DNA of 43,568 nt from Flavobacteriaceae bacterium (GTDB lineage Bacteria > Bacteroidota > Bacteroidia > Flavobacteriales > Flavobacteriaceae): contig CANJWG010000006.1 in assembly GCA_947478365.1 (NCBI GenBank), forward strand, positions 1 to 43,568, given 5' to 3'. Each line of letters opens with the position of its first letter. The stretch's first letter is position 1. Below are positions 20,125-28,857 of the stretch, piece after piece. Below the pieces are notes generated by a model. The model was not told where the DNA came from. It made no database searches and saw only the letters and a list, made by a program, of their open reading frames with translations. The position numbers were made by a program, and so were the translations under genes.

Positions 20125-21948
20125 TTGTTTAATTTTATCATCTCAACCGTTTTTGCATTGAATTTAAAACGACTTTTTTTCTTTTTTATTGTTCTTGTTT
20201 GTTTCATTTTTAAAACCAATGGACAAAATGTATCGTTGTATAACCAGTTTAATGGTCGTTACGATTTTACATTCATAGGTAATACCATGAATACTACTGA
20301 AAACAATACCTCTTTTGATTTGGTTACTACCACTTCTTCTTCAGCAACACTTTCTTTAAATTCGACAGATGTAATTGAAAAAGCATATCTGTATTGGGCA
20401 GGAAGTGGTGATGGTGATTTTGAAGTCAATTTAAATTCAGATGTCATAACTCCGGATAGAACTTTCTCTCTTGTCAGGGAATTTCCCGGTCTGACTTTAA
20501 CCTATTTTAGTGCCTTTAAAGATGTAACATCCCTTATTCAGACTACAGGAAATGGTGATTATACGCTTTCCAATTTGGACATTTCTCAATTTGAAGAGTT
20601 CCATTTTCAAAGAAATACTAATTTTGCAGGTTGGGCGATTGTAATTATCTATAAAAATGATACCCTTCCATTAAACCAAATTAATGTTTACGATGGTTTA
20701 CAAGGTGTTCCTGATGAATTGTCCATTACTTTAAGTAGTTTAAATGTTATTGATAACAATAATTCCAAAGTAGGTTTTGTTGCCTGGGAAGGCGATTCTA
20801 GTTTGGCAACAGAAGAATTCAGAATGAACGGAAACTTACTAAGCAACGCTTCGAATCCACCAAATAATGTTTTTAATGGAACAAATTCGATAACCAGCAG
20901 TTCAACTTTGTACAACATGGATTTGGATATTTACGATATTCAGAGCAATATAGCTATTGGCGATACAAGCGCCGAGATTACTCTTACTTCTTTCCAGGAT
21001 TTTGTGATGATTAATACAGTTGTTACTAAATTAAACAGTCAATTGCCGGATGCGACAGTCTCGATTGACTCTGTTGAAAAACAGTGTGATTCAAAAACAA
21101 TAGTTATAAATTATACCGTTTCTAATTTAAATTCGACCAACCCATTACCAGTAGCCACTCCTATATCCATTTACATTGATGGTCAACTATTTCAAACCAT
21201 AACGACTTCAGTCGAAATACCAATTGGTGGTTCTGTTCCCGGTCAAATTACTCTTGTTTTACCAGACACAGTTACCTTGGATTTTGAAATTAAATTTACG
21301 GTTGATGATATTGGAGACGGAACCGGAATTGTAGCCGAATTGTTTGAGAATAATAATACGGCTATTGCAAACGATTCGCTTTGGATTTCACCACCGTTTA
21401 ATCCACTAGATAATTTATTGGTTTGCAACGAAGGTTTTACCCGTGGCACTTTTGACTTTTCGTCTTATGAAGATTTGGTCAAAATAAATCCGGAAGACAG
21501 TGTCCGATTTTACGAAACACATGAAAATGCAACCAATGATGTAAACCCAATTTCAAACACTTCCAATTATCAAGCAATGCAAACCCCCAAAGAAATTTTC
21601 GTTAGGGTTTTCAATGAACATTGTTTTAGCATTTCATCTTTTTTACTAAAAACCAGAAATTGTCCGCCAACCTTTTACAACTTTGTTTCTGCCAATACCG
21701 ATTCATATAATGACACCTTCTTTATTAGTGGTTTACGAGATATTTTCCTGAATTTTAAATTAGAAATTTATAATCGTTGGGGAAGATTACTTTGGACAGG
21801 TAATCAGAATACTGAAGATTGGGATGGTTATGTAAAAGATGGTGTAGGTAGTAAAAATGCACCCGACGGCACTTATTTTTATTTGTTGTTTTTAAACGAT
21901 ATAGATTATCCGGAACCTTTAAGAGGTTTTTTATATTTAAATCATTAA
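20125..21948 (+). CDS. T9SS type-B sorting-domain (gliding-motility-associated C-terminal) surface protein
   Basis: N-terminal hydrophobic signal ending TNGQNVS; C-terminal LEIYNRWGRLLWTGNQNTEDWDGYVKDGVGSKNAPDGTYFYLLFLNDIDYPEPLRGFLYLNH; CARDB-like segment in the middle. Confidence 0.85.
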   Translation: MFNFIISTVFALNLKRLFFFFIVLVCFIFKTNGQNVSLYNQFNGRYDFTFIGNTMNTTENNTSFDLVTTTSSSATLSLNSTDVIEKAYLYWAGSGDGDFEVNLNSDVITPDRTFSLVREFPGLTLTYFSAFKDVTSLIQTTGNGDYTLSNLDISQFEEFHFQRNTNFAGWAIVIIYKNDTLPLNQINVYDGLQGVPDELSITLSSLNVIDNNNSKVGFVAWEGDSSLATEEFRMNGNLLSNASNPPNNVFNGTNSITSSSTLYNMDLDIYDIQSNIAIGDTSAEITLTSFQDFVMINTVVTKLNSQLPDATVSIDSVEKQCDSKTIVINYTVSNLNSTNPLPVATPISIYIDGQLFQTITTSVEIPIGGSVPGQITLVLPDTVTLDFEIKFTVDDIGDGTGIVAELFENNNTAIANDSLWISPPFNPLDNLLVCNEGFTRGTFDFSSYEDLVKINPEDSVRFYETHENATNDVNPISNTSNYQAMQTPKEIFVRVFNEHCFSISSFLLKTRNCPPTFYNFVSANTDSYNDTFFISGLRDIFLNFKLEIYNRWGRLLWTGNQNTEDWDGYVKDGVGSKNAPDGTYFYLLFLNDIDYPEPLRGFLYLNH

Positions 21949-21984
21949 AAAAAGAAAGTGATTTAGGTACACTTTAAGTAAAGC

Positions 21985-22797
21985 ATGAAACAAATTACTT
22001 CCGCTCAAAATCTGTTTATAAAATCTTTAATTCAGCTTCAAGAAAAAGCTAAAGCCCGAAAACATTCCGGCACTTTTTTGATTGAAGGCATACGCGAAAT
22101 TGAGTTAGCTGTAAAAGGAAATTACGAAATCGAAACATTACTATTTGTACCTGAAATCGTAACCAATTTGCAAATTTCCACCCAAGGCGAAGCAGAACTG
22201 AACGGAGTTAAATTTTCAAATTTTCAAATCATTGAGATATCAAAGGAAGTTTATCAAAAACTAGCCTATCGAGATACCACTGAAGGCATTTTGGCAGTAG
22301 CTAAAACCAAATCGCTACAATTAGCTGATTTAAAACTTTCTGAAAATCCTTTGATTTTAGTGATGGAGGCCATTGAAAAACCAGGCAATATCGGTGCGGT
22401 TTTGCGAACTTGTGATGCGGCTAAAATAGATGCCGTAATTATCGCTAATCCAAAAACAGATTTATATAATCCGAATATTGTTCGCTCAAGTATTGGGTGC
22501 TTATTTACCAATCAAATTGCAACGGGTTCTACTGAAGAAGTAATTGATTTTTTAATCAAACAAAATATTAATTTTTATAGTGCCACTTTGCAAAATTCGA
22601 CTTCCTATCATACTCAAGATTACACAACACCAACTGCATTGGTAGTTGGCACAGAAGCTACAGGATTATCCGAACTTTGGCGTGAAAAAGCTACTCAAAA
22701 TATTATAATTCCGATGCAGGGCGAAATTGATAGTATGAATGTTTCTGTTGCTGCTGCCATATTGATTTTTGAAGCTAAGCGACAACGAGGGTTTTAA
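21985..22797 (+). CDS. TrmH/SpoU-family RNA 2'-O-methyltransferase
   Basis: LVMEAIEKPGNIGAVLRTCDAAKIDAVI...VRSSIGCLFTNQIA...IIPMQGEIDSMNVSVAAAILIFEAKRQR. Confidence 0.92.
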   Translation: MKQITSAQNLFIKSLIQLQEKAKARKHSGTFLIEGIREIELAVKGNYEIETLLFVPEIVTNLQISTQGEAELNGVKFSNFQIIEISKEVYQKLAYRDTTEGILAVAKTKSLQLADLKLSENPLILVMEAIEKPGNIGAVLRTCDAAKIDAVIIANPKTDLYNPNIVRSSIGCLFTNQIATGSTEEVIDFLIKQNINFYSATLQNSTSYHTQDYTTPTALVVGTEATGLSELWREKATQNIIIPMQGEIDSMNVSVAAAILIFEAKRQRGF

Positions 22798-22932
22798 TTT
22801 AGGATTTAGGAGTTGGGATTTACGATGCTTTTTACTAATTCCTTTTCCCTTATCTCTTATCCCTTATTTTTAAATTTTCCATTTGCACAGTTCATTTGTA
22901 ATACCTAATTTTAGGAATTGATTGAAATTGCT

Positions 22933-25152
22933 ATGATTGAAATAGATTTAGAAGAAGAAAAAAAAGCCATTGCCCGAGAATATAAAGAATTACTTCGCAT
23001 AAGTTATCAAACGCTAACCGATTCTGATAAAAAACTCATCCGAAAGGCCTTTGATGTTTCCGTTGAAGCACACAAAGATCAACGTCGTAAATCAGGGGAA
23101 GCATATATTTTTCATCCTATAGGTGTTGCCAAAATAGTTGCTTCCGAAATTGGTTTGGGCGCAACAAGTATTGCAGCCGCATTAATGCATGATGTGGTTG
23201 AAGATACTTATGTAACTATTGAAGACATCGAAAAAAAATTCAATCCAAAGATTGCCCATTTGGTCGAAGGTTTGACCAAAATTTCCAAGGTTAAAAAAGA
23301 TATGAACATATCAATGCAGGCGGAAAACTTCCGTAAAATGCTATTGACTTTAAACGATGATGTGCGTGTGATTCTGATAAAAATTGCTGACCGTTTGCAC
23401 AATATGCAAACAATGGAATCCATGCCAGATTACAAACAAGTAAAAATTGCTTCAGAAACATTATACATCTATGCACCTCTCGCCCATCGTTTGGGTTTAT
23501 ATAACATAAAAACCAAACTAGAAGATTTAGGTTTGAAATATACGGAACCCGATATTTATAAAGATATTGTCGGCAAAATAAAGGAAACCAAAGAAGAGCA
23601 AGACGAATACATCAAAACGATTTCTGATGTTTTAAAAAAATCCTTAGACGATGAAGGTGTTGAATTTGTCCTAAAAGGAAGACCAAAATCAATCTATTCT
23701 ATTCGTAGAAAAATGGCAGCGCAAAACGTAACTTTTGATGAAGTTTACGATAAATTTGCCCTTCGCATCATTTACAAATCCAATCTTCACGACGAGAAGT
23801 TTTTAGCTTGGAAAATTTATTCCATTGTTACGGATCATTATCGCCCGAGTCCAAGTCGTTTGCGCGACTGGATTTCATCACCAAAATCAACCGGTTATGA
23901 AGCCCTTCACATTACCGTTATGGGACCAAAAGGACGTTGGGTAGAAATTCAAGTACGAAGCGAGCGCATGGATGAAATTGCTGAAAAAGGATACGCAGCT
24001 CATTATAAATACAAACAAGGAGCAACAGAAGAAAGCGGTTTAGATACCTGGCTCAACTTGTTAAAAGAAGCTTTAGAAAGTTCAGAAACTAATGCAGTAG
24101 ATTTTGTAGAAGATTTCAAAATGAATTTGTACGCCAAAGAAATCTTTGTTTTTACTCCCAAAGGCGAAATCAAATCATTGCCCAAAGGTGCTACATCGCT
24201 TGACTTTGCTTTTAGCATACATTCCGAGATTGGTATTAAAACCCGTGGAACCCGAGTCAACGGAAAATTAGTTCCATTAAATTATGAATTAAAAAGTGGT
24301 GACCAAGTTGAAATCATAACTTCTGTTCATCAAAAACCAACTATCAACTGGCTTGATTATGTAACTACTTCAAGAGCCAAAAATAAAATTAGAAACGTTC
24401 TTAACGAAAACACCAAGAAAATTGCCGAAGACGGGAAAGAACTATTGACCCGGAAATTGAAACATTTAAAAATAACAATCAACGAGAATGTGGTCAATGA
24501 ATTGGTGAATTACTTTAAACTAAAAACCAGTTTAGATTTATTTTATCGTGCAGGAATTGGCTCCGTTGAAAACCAACAACTCAAGGATTTTGCTGCTCAA
24601 AAAAGTAATACCTTGATGAATTTCTTCAAAAACAAAATTAAACGTTCACCAAGCTCTAATTCAGAAGATATAAACAAACCTATCCTGAACAGCAATTATG
24701 ATATGCTTGTTTTTGGGGCAGATCTAGATAAGTTAGATTATAAATTGTCGTCGTGCTGTAACCCAATTCCCGGCGATGATGTTTTTGGTTTTATTACCAT
24801 TAACGAAGGCATTAAAGTGCACAAAAAAGATTGTCCCAACGCCATTTCACTTCAATCAAATTATGCCTACCGAATTATGTTGGCCAAATGGATTGATTCG
24901 TCACAACAGGAATTTAAAGCTATTTTAAAAATTACTGGAATGGATAGTTTAGGATTGACCAATGAATTAACAAAAGTAATTTCAAACAATATGCATGTGA
25001 ATATACAAAGTATTTCTCTTAGTGGTGAAGCCGGAATATTTTATGGCCAAGTTGCTGTTATTGTGCAAAATAATAGCATACTGAAAAAACTCATCGATAA
25101 TATCAAAAAAATTGATGGTATTGATAAGGTAACCCGAGTATATACAAACTAG
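22933..25152 (+). CDS. Bifunctional (p)ppGpp synthetase/hydrolase (RelA/SpoT)
   Basis: HD domain (HPIGVAKIVA...ALMHDVVEDT), synthetase (GRPKSIYSIRRKM...STGYEALHITVMG), TGS and ACT regions; ATG at 22933 is an alternative to 22918. Confidence 0.95.
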   Translation: MIEIDLEEEKKAIAREYKELLRISYQTLTDSDKKLIRKAFDVSVEAHKDQRRKSGEAYIFHPIGVAKIVASEIGLGATSIAAALMHDVVEDTYVTIEDIEKKFNPKIAHLVEGLTKISKVKKDMNISMQAENFRKMLLTLNDDVRVILIKIADRLHNMQTMESMPDYKQVKIASETLYIYAPLAHRLGLYNIKTKLEDLGLKYTEPDIYKDIVGKIKETKEEQDEYIKTISDVLKKSLDDEGVEFVLKGRPKSIYSIRRKMAAQNVTFDEVYDKFALRIIYKSNLHDEKFLAWKIYSIVTDHYRPSPSRLRDWISSPKSTGYEALHITVMGPKGRWVEIQVRSERMDEIAEKGYAAHYKYKQGATEESGLDTWLNLLKEALESSETNAVDFVEDFKMNLYAKEIFVFTPKGEIKSLPKGATSLDFAFSIHSEIGIKTRGTRVNGKLVPLNYELKSGDQVEIITSVHQKPTINWLDYVTTSRAKNKIRNVLNENTKKIAEDGKELLTRKLKHLKITINENVVNELVNYFKLKTSLDLFYRAGIGSVENQQLKDFAAQKSNTLMNFFKNKIKRSPSSNSEDINKPILNSNYDMLVFGADLDKLDYKLSSCCNPIPGDDVFGFITINEGIKVHKKDCPNAISLQSNYAYRIMLAKWIDSSQQEFKAILKITGMDSLGLTNELTKVISNNMHVNIQSISLSGEAGIFYGQVAVIVQNNSILKKLIDNIKKIDGIDKVTRVYTN

Positions 25153-25191
25153 TTGTGAGTTAATAAATTATGAGTTATGAGTTATTTAAAC

Positions 25192-25222
25192 TTTGATACC
25201 TTAAACAAAAAAATTACCTTTG
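25192..25222 (+). promoter_or_regulatory. Bacteroidota promoter upstream of fur
   Basis: TTTG (25192-25195) - N19 - TACCTTTG (25215-25222); ATG at 25227. Confidence 0.7.
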
Positions 25223-25226
25223 TCCC

Positions 25227-25679
25227 ATGACACTAATTGCATATGATAATACCAAAAATCAAGAGACAGTAAAAAACGTTTTTACAATGTATCTTGAAAA
25301 CAAAGGACACCGCAAAACACCTGAGCGCTATGCTATTCTTCAGGAAATTTATGATAGCGAAGAGCATTTTGATATTGAGAATTTGTATATCAAAATGAAA
25401 AACAAAAACTATCGTGTGTCACGTGCAACCCTATACAACACTATAGAACTTTTATTAGATTGTGGTTTAGTGCGAAAACATCAGTTTGGTCAAAATCAGG
25501 CACATTATGAGAAATCATATTTCGATAAACAACACGATCATATCATTATGACCGATACTGGGGAAGTTATAGAGTTTTGTGACCCTAGAATTCAAACAAT
25601 TAAACAAACAATTGAAGAAATTTTCGGCATCGAAATTCACAACCATTCGCTTTACTTTTACGCTAATAAAAAAGAATAA
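25227..25679 (+). CDS. Fur-family transcriptional regulator
   Basis: [61 protein letters not shown]...[17 protein letters not shown]. Confidence 0.92.
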   Translation: MTLIAYDNTKNQETVKNVFTMYLENKGHRKTPERYAILQEIYDSEEHFDIENLYIKMKNKNYRVSRATLYNTIELLLDCGLVRKHQFGQNQAHYEKSYFDKQHDHIIMTDTGEVIEFCDPRIQTIKQTIEEIFGIEIHNHSLYFYANKKE

Positions 25680-25681
25680 TC

Positions 25682-25897
25682 ATGAAGCCATTCGACTATT
25701 TTAAAAAGACTTTTATTGGAATTTTTGTATTTATCATTGTATCTAAATTGGTTTTTCAGCTTTTAGATGATATGGATAAATTTACAATACACTTTGTTTT
25801 AAAAATTAGTGCTGTAGCTTTTATAACAGCATTAGTTATGGGCTGTATAAACTATTTTGCCAAAATAGGGTTTACATCAAAAGCAAAACAAAAATAA
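25682..25897 (+). CDS. Small two-TM membrane protein, unknown function
   Basis: 71 aa between fur and purA with two hydrophobic helices; tight spacing. Confidence 0.55.
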   Translation: MKPFDYFKKTFIGIFVFIIVSKLVFQLLDDMDKFTIHFVLKISAVAFITALVMGCINYFAKIGFTSKAKQK

Positions 25898-25931
25898 ACA
25901 CAACAACTAACTACAATAAACACACAACACA

Positions 25932-27203
25932 ATGACCGTAGATTTACTGCTCGGATTACAATGGGGCGACGAAGGCAAAGGAAAAATTGTTGACGTTCTT
26001 ACTTCAAAATACGACATTATTGCTCGTTTTCAAGGCGGACCAAACGCTGGTCATACTTTAGAATTTGATGGAATCAAACATGTTTTACGAACGATTCCTT
26101 CGGGGATTTTTCATGGCAACAATATCAACCTAATTGGAAATGGTGTAGTGATTGACCCAGTGGTTTTTAAAAGTGAAATTGATGGTCTGGCCAAATTCAA
26201 TCTCGATTTAAAATCAAAATTGATAATTTCTCGCAAAGCGCACTTAATACTTCCAACGCATCGTTTATTAGACGCAGCATCTGAAGCTTCTAAAGGGAAA
26301 GCTAAAATTGGTTCTACCTTAAAAGGCATTGGACCAACTTATATGGATAAAACAGGTAGAAACGGAATACGTGTTGGTGATATTGAATTAGCTGATTTTA
26401 AAGAACGGTATAGAGCTTTGGCTGAAAAGCACGAGGCAATGATTGCTTTTTATGATGTAGCTATTCAATACAATTTACCGGAACTAGAAAAAGAATTCTT
26501 TGAAGCCATCGAAGACTTAAGAAAATTAGATTTTATTGACAGCGAGGAATATTTGGCACAAGCACAAAAAGCAGGCAAATCTATACTATGCGAAGGCGCA
26601 CAAGGTTCTTTGCTAGATGTTGACTTTGGAACCTATCCGTTTGTTACCTCATCTAACACAACAGCAGCTGGTGCTTGTTCAGGTTTAGGAATCGCACCAA
26701 ATAAAATTAAAGAAGTTTTTGGAATTTTCAAAGCATATACAACACGTGTCGGTTCTGGTCCTTTTCCTACGGAAGATTTTGAAGAAGCTGGTGATGTTAT
26801 GGCTAAAGTTGGGAACGAATTTGGCTCAGTTACCGGAAGAAAACGTCGTTGTGGTTGGTTAGATTTAGTAGCATTGAAATATGCAATCCAAATTAATGGC
26901 GTAACCCAACTGATGATGATGAAAGGCGATGTACTTTCAGGCTTTGATACTTTAAAAGTAGCAACGGCATATCACTATAAAGGAAAAGTGATTAACCATT
27001 TACCATACAATATTGAGGAAGAAAACGTCACTCCAATTTACACCGAGTTTAAAGGATGGAAACAGGATTTAACCGGACTAACCACTTTTGAAAGCTTACC
27101 CAAAGAACTAAAAGACTACATTGAATTTATAGAACGTGAAGTTGAAGTACCTATAAAAATTGTCTCTGTTGGCCCAGATAGAAAACAGACGATAACTAAA
27201 TAA
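25932..27203 (+). CDS. purA: Adenylosuccinate synthetase
   Basis: LLGLQWGDEGKGKIVDVL...FQGGPNAGHTL...TTRVGSGPFPTE...GRKRRCGWLDLVALKYA. Confidence 0.97.
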   Translation: MTVDLLLGLQWGDEGKGKIVDVLTSKYDIIARFQGGPNAGHTLEFDGIKHVLRTIPSGIFHGNNINLIGNGVVIDPVVFKSEIDGLAKFNLDLKSKLIISRKAHLILPTHRLLDAASEASKGKAKIGSTLKGIGPTYMDKTGRNGIRVGDIELADFKERYRALAEKHEAMIAFYDVAIQYNLPELEKEFFEAIEDLRKLDFIDSEEYLAQAQKAGKSILCEGAQGSLLDVDFGTYPFVTSSNTTAAGACSGLGIAPNKIKEVFGIFKAYTTRVGSGPFPTEDFEEAGDVMAKVGNEFGSVTGRKRRCGWLDLVALKYAIQINGVTQLMMMKGDVLSGFDTLKVATAYHYKGKVINHLPYNIEEENVTPIYTEFKGWKQDLTGLTTFESLPKELKDYIEFIEREVEVPIKIVSVGPDRKQTITK

Positions 27204-27243
27204 AAAACAAAACCCTTTCAGTGATGAAAGGGTTTTGTTTTTC
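27204..27243. terminator. Bidirectional Rho-independent terminator after purA
   Basis: AAAACAAAACCCTTTCA-GTGA-TGAAAGGGTTTTGTTTTT, long stem with A/T runs on both sides. Confidence 0.88.
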
Positions 27244-28037
27244 TCAAAGTTAAATATAAAACTCTCGCTTGGTTTAACACTCAACTCGATTATTCCTTTA
27301 CCATCGGTTACTTTTAAATGTGCAACGCTTCCGCAAAGTTGGTCTTTTATTGGGTAAAATCCGTCTTTTAAATCCCAGGTTTTGATCACTTCTTCGGGAA
27401 CTTTCAACTCAAAATCGCTAGTAGTAGACCAGGAAAAATTGACAACTACTATGAGTTTTTCTTTGGCTGTCCAGCGCACATAAGAATAAATACCTGGGCC
27501 ATAACGTTTGGCTTCATTACGGTTAATCCTTTGTATTTCTTTGAATTTGCCCATCAGGGCATCGCTATTTAATGTGAAGTTTAGTAAACTTTTGTAAAAA
27601 TCTCTTATATCCTTTTGGCTTTTCGATAATTGCCCATCATCAAATTTACCGCCATTCATCCAGCGTTGGAAATGTGGAATTCCAATATAATCAAAAAGAG
27701 GTACGGGAATGGGTTCCGAAACCGGCATTTTCTTTTCCATCTTCGCCAACTTCCTGTCCTAAATAACATATATAAGTCACGCCCAGTTTCTTGATTTCTT
27801 GCAAAGCTTTATTTGTAAAATCGTTAAACTTCCCAACACAATTTTATTCAATCTTTTCCCAAGGTTTGTTGGTGGTATTTTTGTTTCCGAATAAGCGGGT
27901 AAATACTTGATAGACTAAATCTTTTTAGGTGATGCTATAACTATTGGTTTGGAACTCATAGTGGCTTTTTTTTGAGCAACGTTTGTGTTTGCAATAAAAC
28001 AACTCATTACTATCGCAAATGTTAAACTTGTTTTCAT
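27240..28037 (-). pseudogene. GH13 alpha-amylase pseudogene: frameshifted, nonsense-mutated, internally deleted
   Basis: Minus strand from ATG 28037: MKTSLTFAIVMSCFIANTNVAQKKA...; shifted frame DLVYQVFTRLFGNKNTTNKPWEKIE*NCVGKFNDFTNKALQEIKKLGVTYICYLGQEVGEDGKENAGFGTHSRTSF*; then DYIGIPHFQRWMNGGKFDDGQLSKSQKDIRDFYKSLLNFT...ESFIFNFEKNK. Confidence 0.85.
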
Positions 28038-28160
28038 ACTATTCTTCAGGCTTATAATAGGTTTAATAACTCATAGCAACTAATATATAGAATATAAGCA
28101 ACATAAATAATTCTTAATAACCATTTTCATTGTTCCGAATTTCATAAATTTGGCACAAAT

Positions 28161-28776
28161 ATGAACTCATTGAAAAAGTTACTTTTTTACATATGTTTTT
28201 TGTTCTTTACGTTGACCAACATAAATGCTCAAAAATCATCCAAAATAAATGTTGAACATGCAGATCACTTTGATGTGGATGAAAAGCTGTTTCCTGATGC
28301 TGCATTGCTCCAGGGAAACGTTAAGGTAAATCAAGAAGGTGTAGTTTTTACTCGTAATAAAGCCTATTTTTTTCAAAAAGAAAATTATATCAAAGCCTTT
28401 GGAGATGTTCAAATGGTGCAAGGCGAAACGCTTTTCTTAAATAGCAAATATGACGAATACAATGGAGAAGTCAAAAAAGCCTGCGTTACAGAAAATGTAA
28501 TAATGCGTTCTCCTGAATCGACTTTGATTACGGTTACTATAAACTTTGACCGAAATACACAGGAAGCTTATTATAATTCTCTTGAAATGATTACAAACAA
28601 AGAGAATATCTTAAGAAGTAAATCAGGAAGATATTTTTCCTATTGAAGAAAATGAACTTGATGCCAAAATTCAAGCGGAAAAAAAAGTCGAAATGGCTAA
28701 AGAAAATGTTCCTTTGGTACCGAGTAAAGAAACATTGGATTATGATAAAAACAATCCAAAACCAATGGTAAAATAG
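28161..28776 (+). pseudogene. OstA/LptA-like (LPS-transport OstA-like) pseudogene: N-terminal domain joined to C-terminal tail by deletion/frameshift
   Basis: 28161-28646 encodes signal peptide + OstA-like repeat (VDEKLFPDAALLQGNVKVNQEGVVFTRNKAYFFQKENYIKAFGDVQMVQGETLFLNS), ends SGRYFSY*; alternate frame then gives IFPIEENELDAKIQAEKKVEMAKENVPLVPSKETLDYDKNNPKPMVK* ending 28776. Confidence 0.75.
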
Positions 28777-28807
28777 TTTTCAGTCAGAATATTCAGTTCG
28801 CATAATA

Positions 28808-28855
28808 TAACTTTGTGAACTTTGTGTAAAACTTTGCGCCTTTGCGGTTAAAAAA
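28808..28855 (+). repeat. TTTG-periodic repeat immediately upstream of an ATG
   Basis: TAACTTTGTGAACTTTGTGTAAAACTTTGCGCCTTTGCGGTTAAAAA: four C(T)TTTG units at 9-12 nt spacing; first unit TAACTTTG fits the -7 consensus. Confidence 0.7.
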
Positions 28856-28857
28856 AA

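Noticed and set aside
20259-21449. Minus-strand ORFs within the T9SS protein (20259-20447, 20688-20918, 21243-21449)
   Set aside because: Shadow ORFs opposite a clear coding frame.
23208-24260. Minus-strand ORFs within relA/spoT
   Set aside because: Shadow ORFs opposite a highly conserved coding gene.
27108-27749. 213-aa ORF antisense to the end of purA
   Set aside because: Not a genuine gene as called: its N-terminal part is the C-terminal half of a decayed alpha-amylase and its tail runs antisense through the terminator into purA.
28161-28646. Calling this a normal full-length LptA gene
   Set aside because: The C-terminal tail of a longer OstA-like protein is still readable in another frame at 28651-28776, so the locus is a deletion derivative; function remains an open question.
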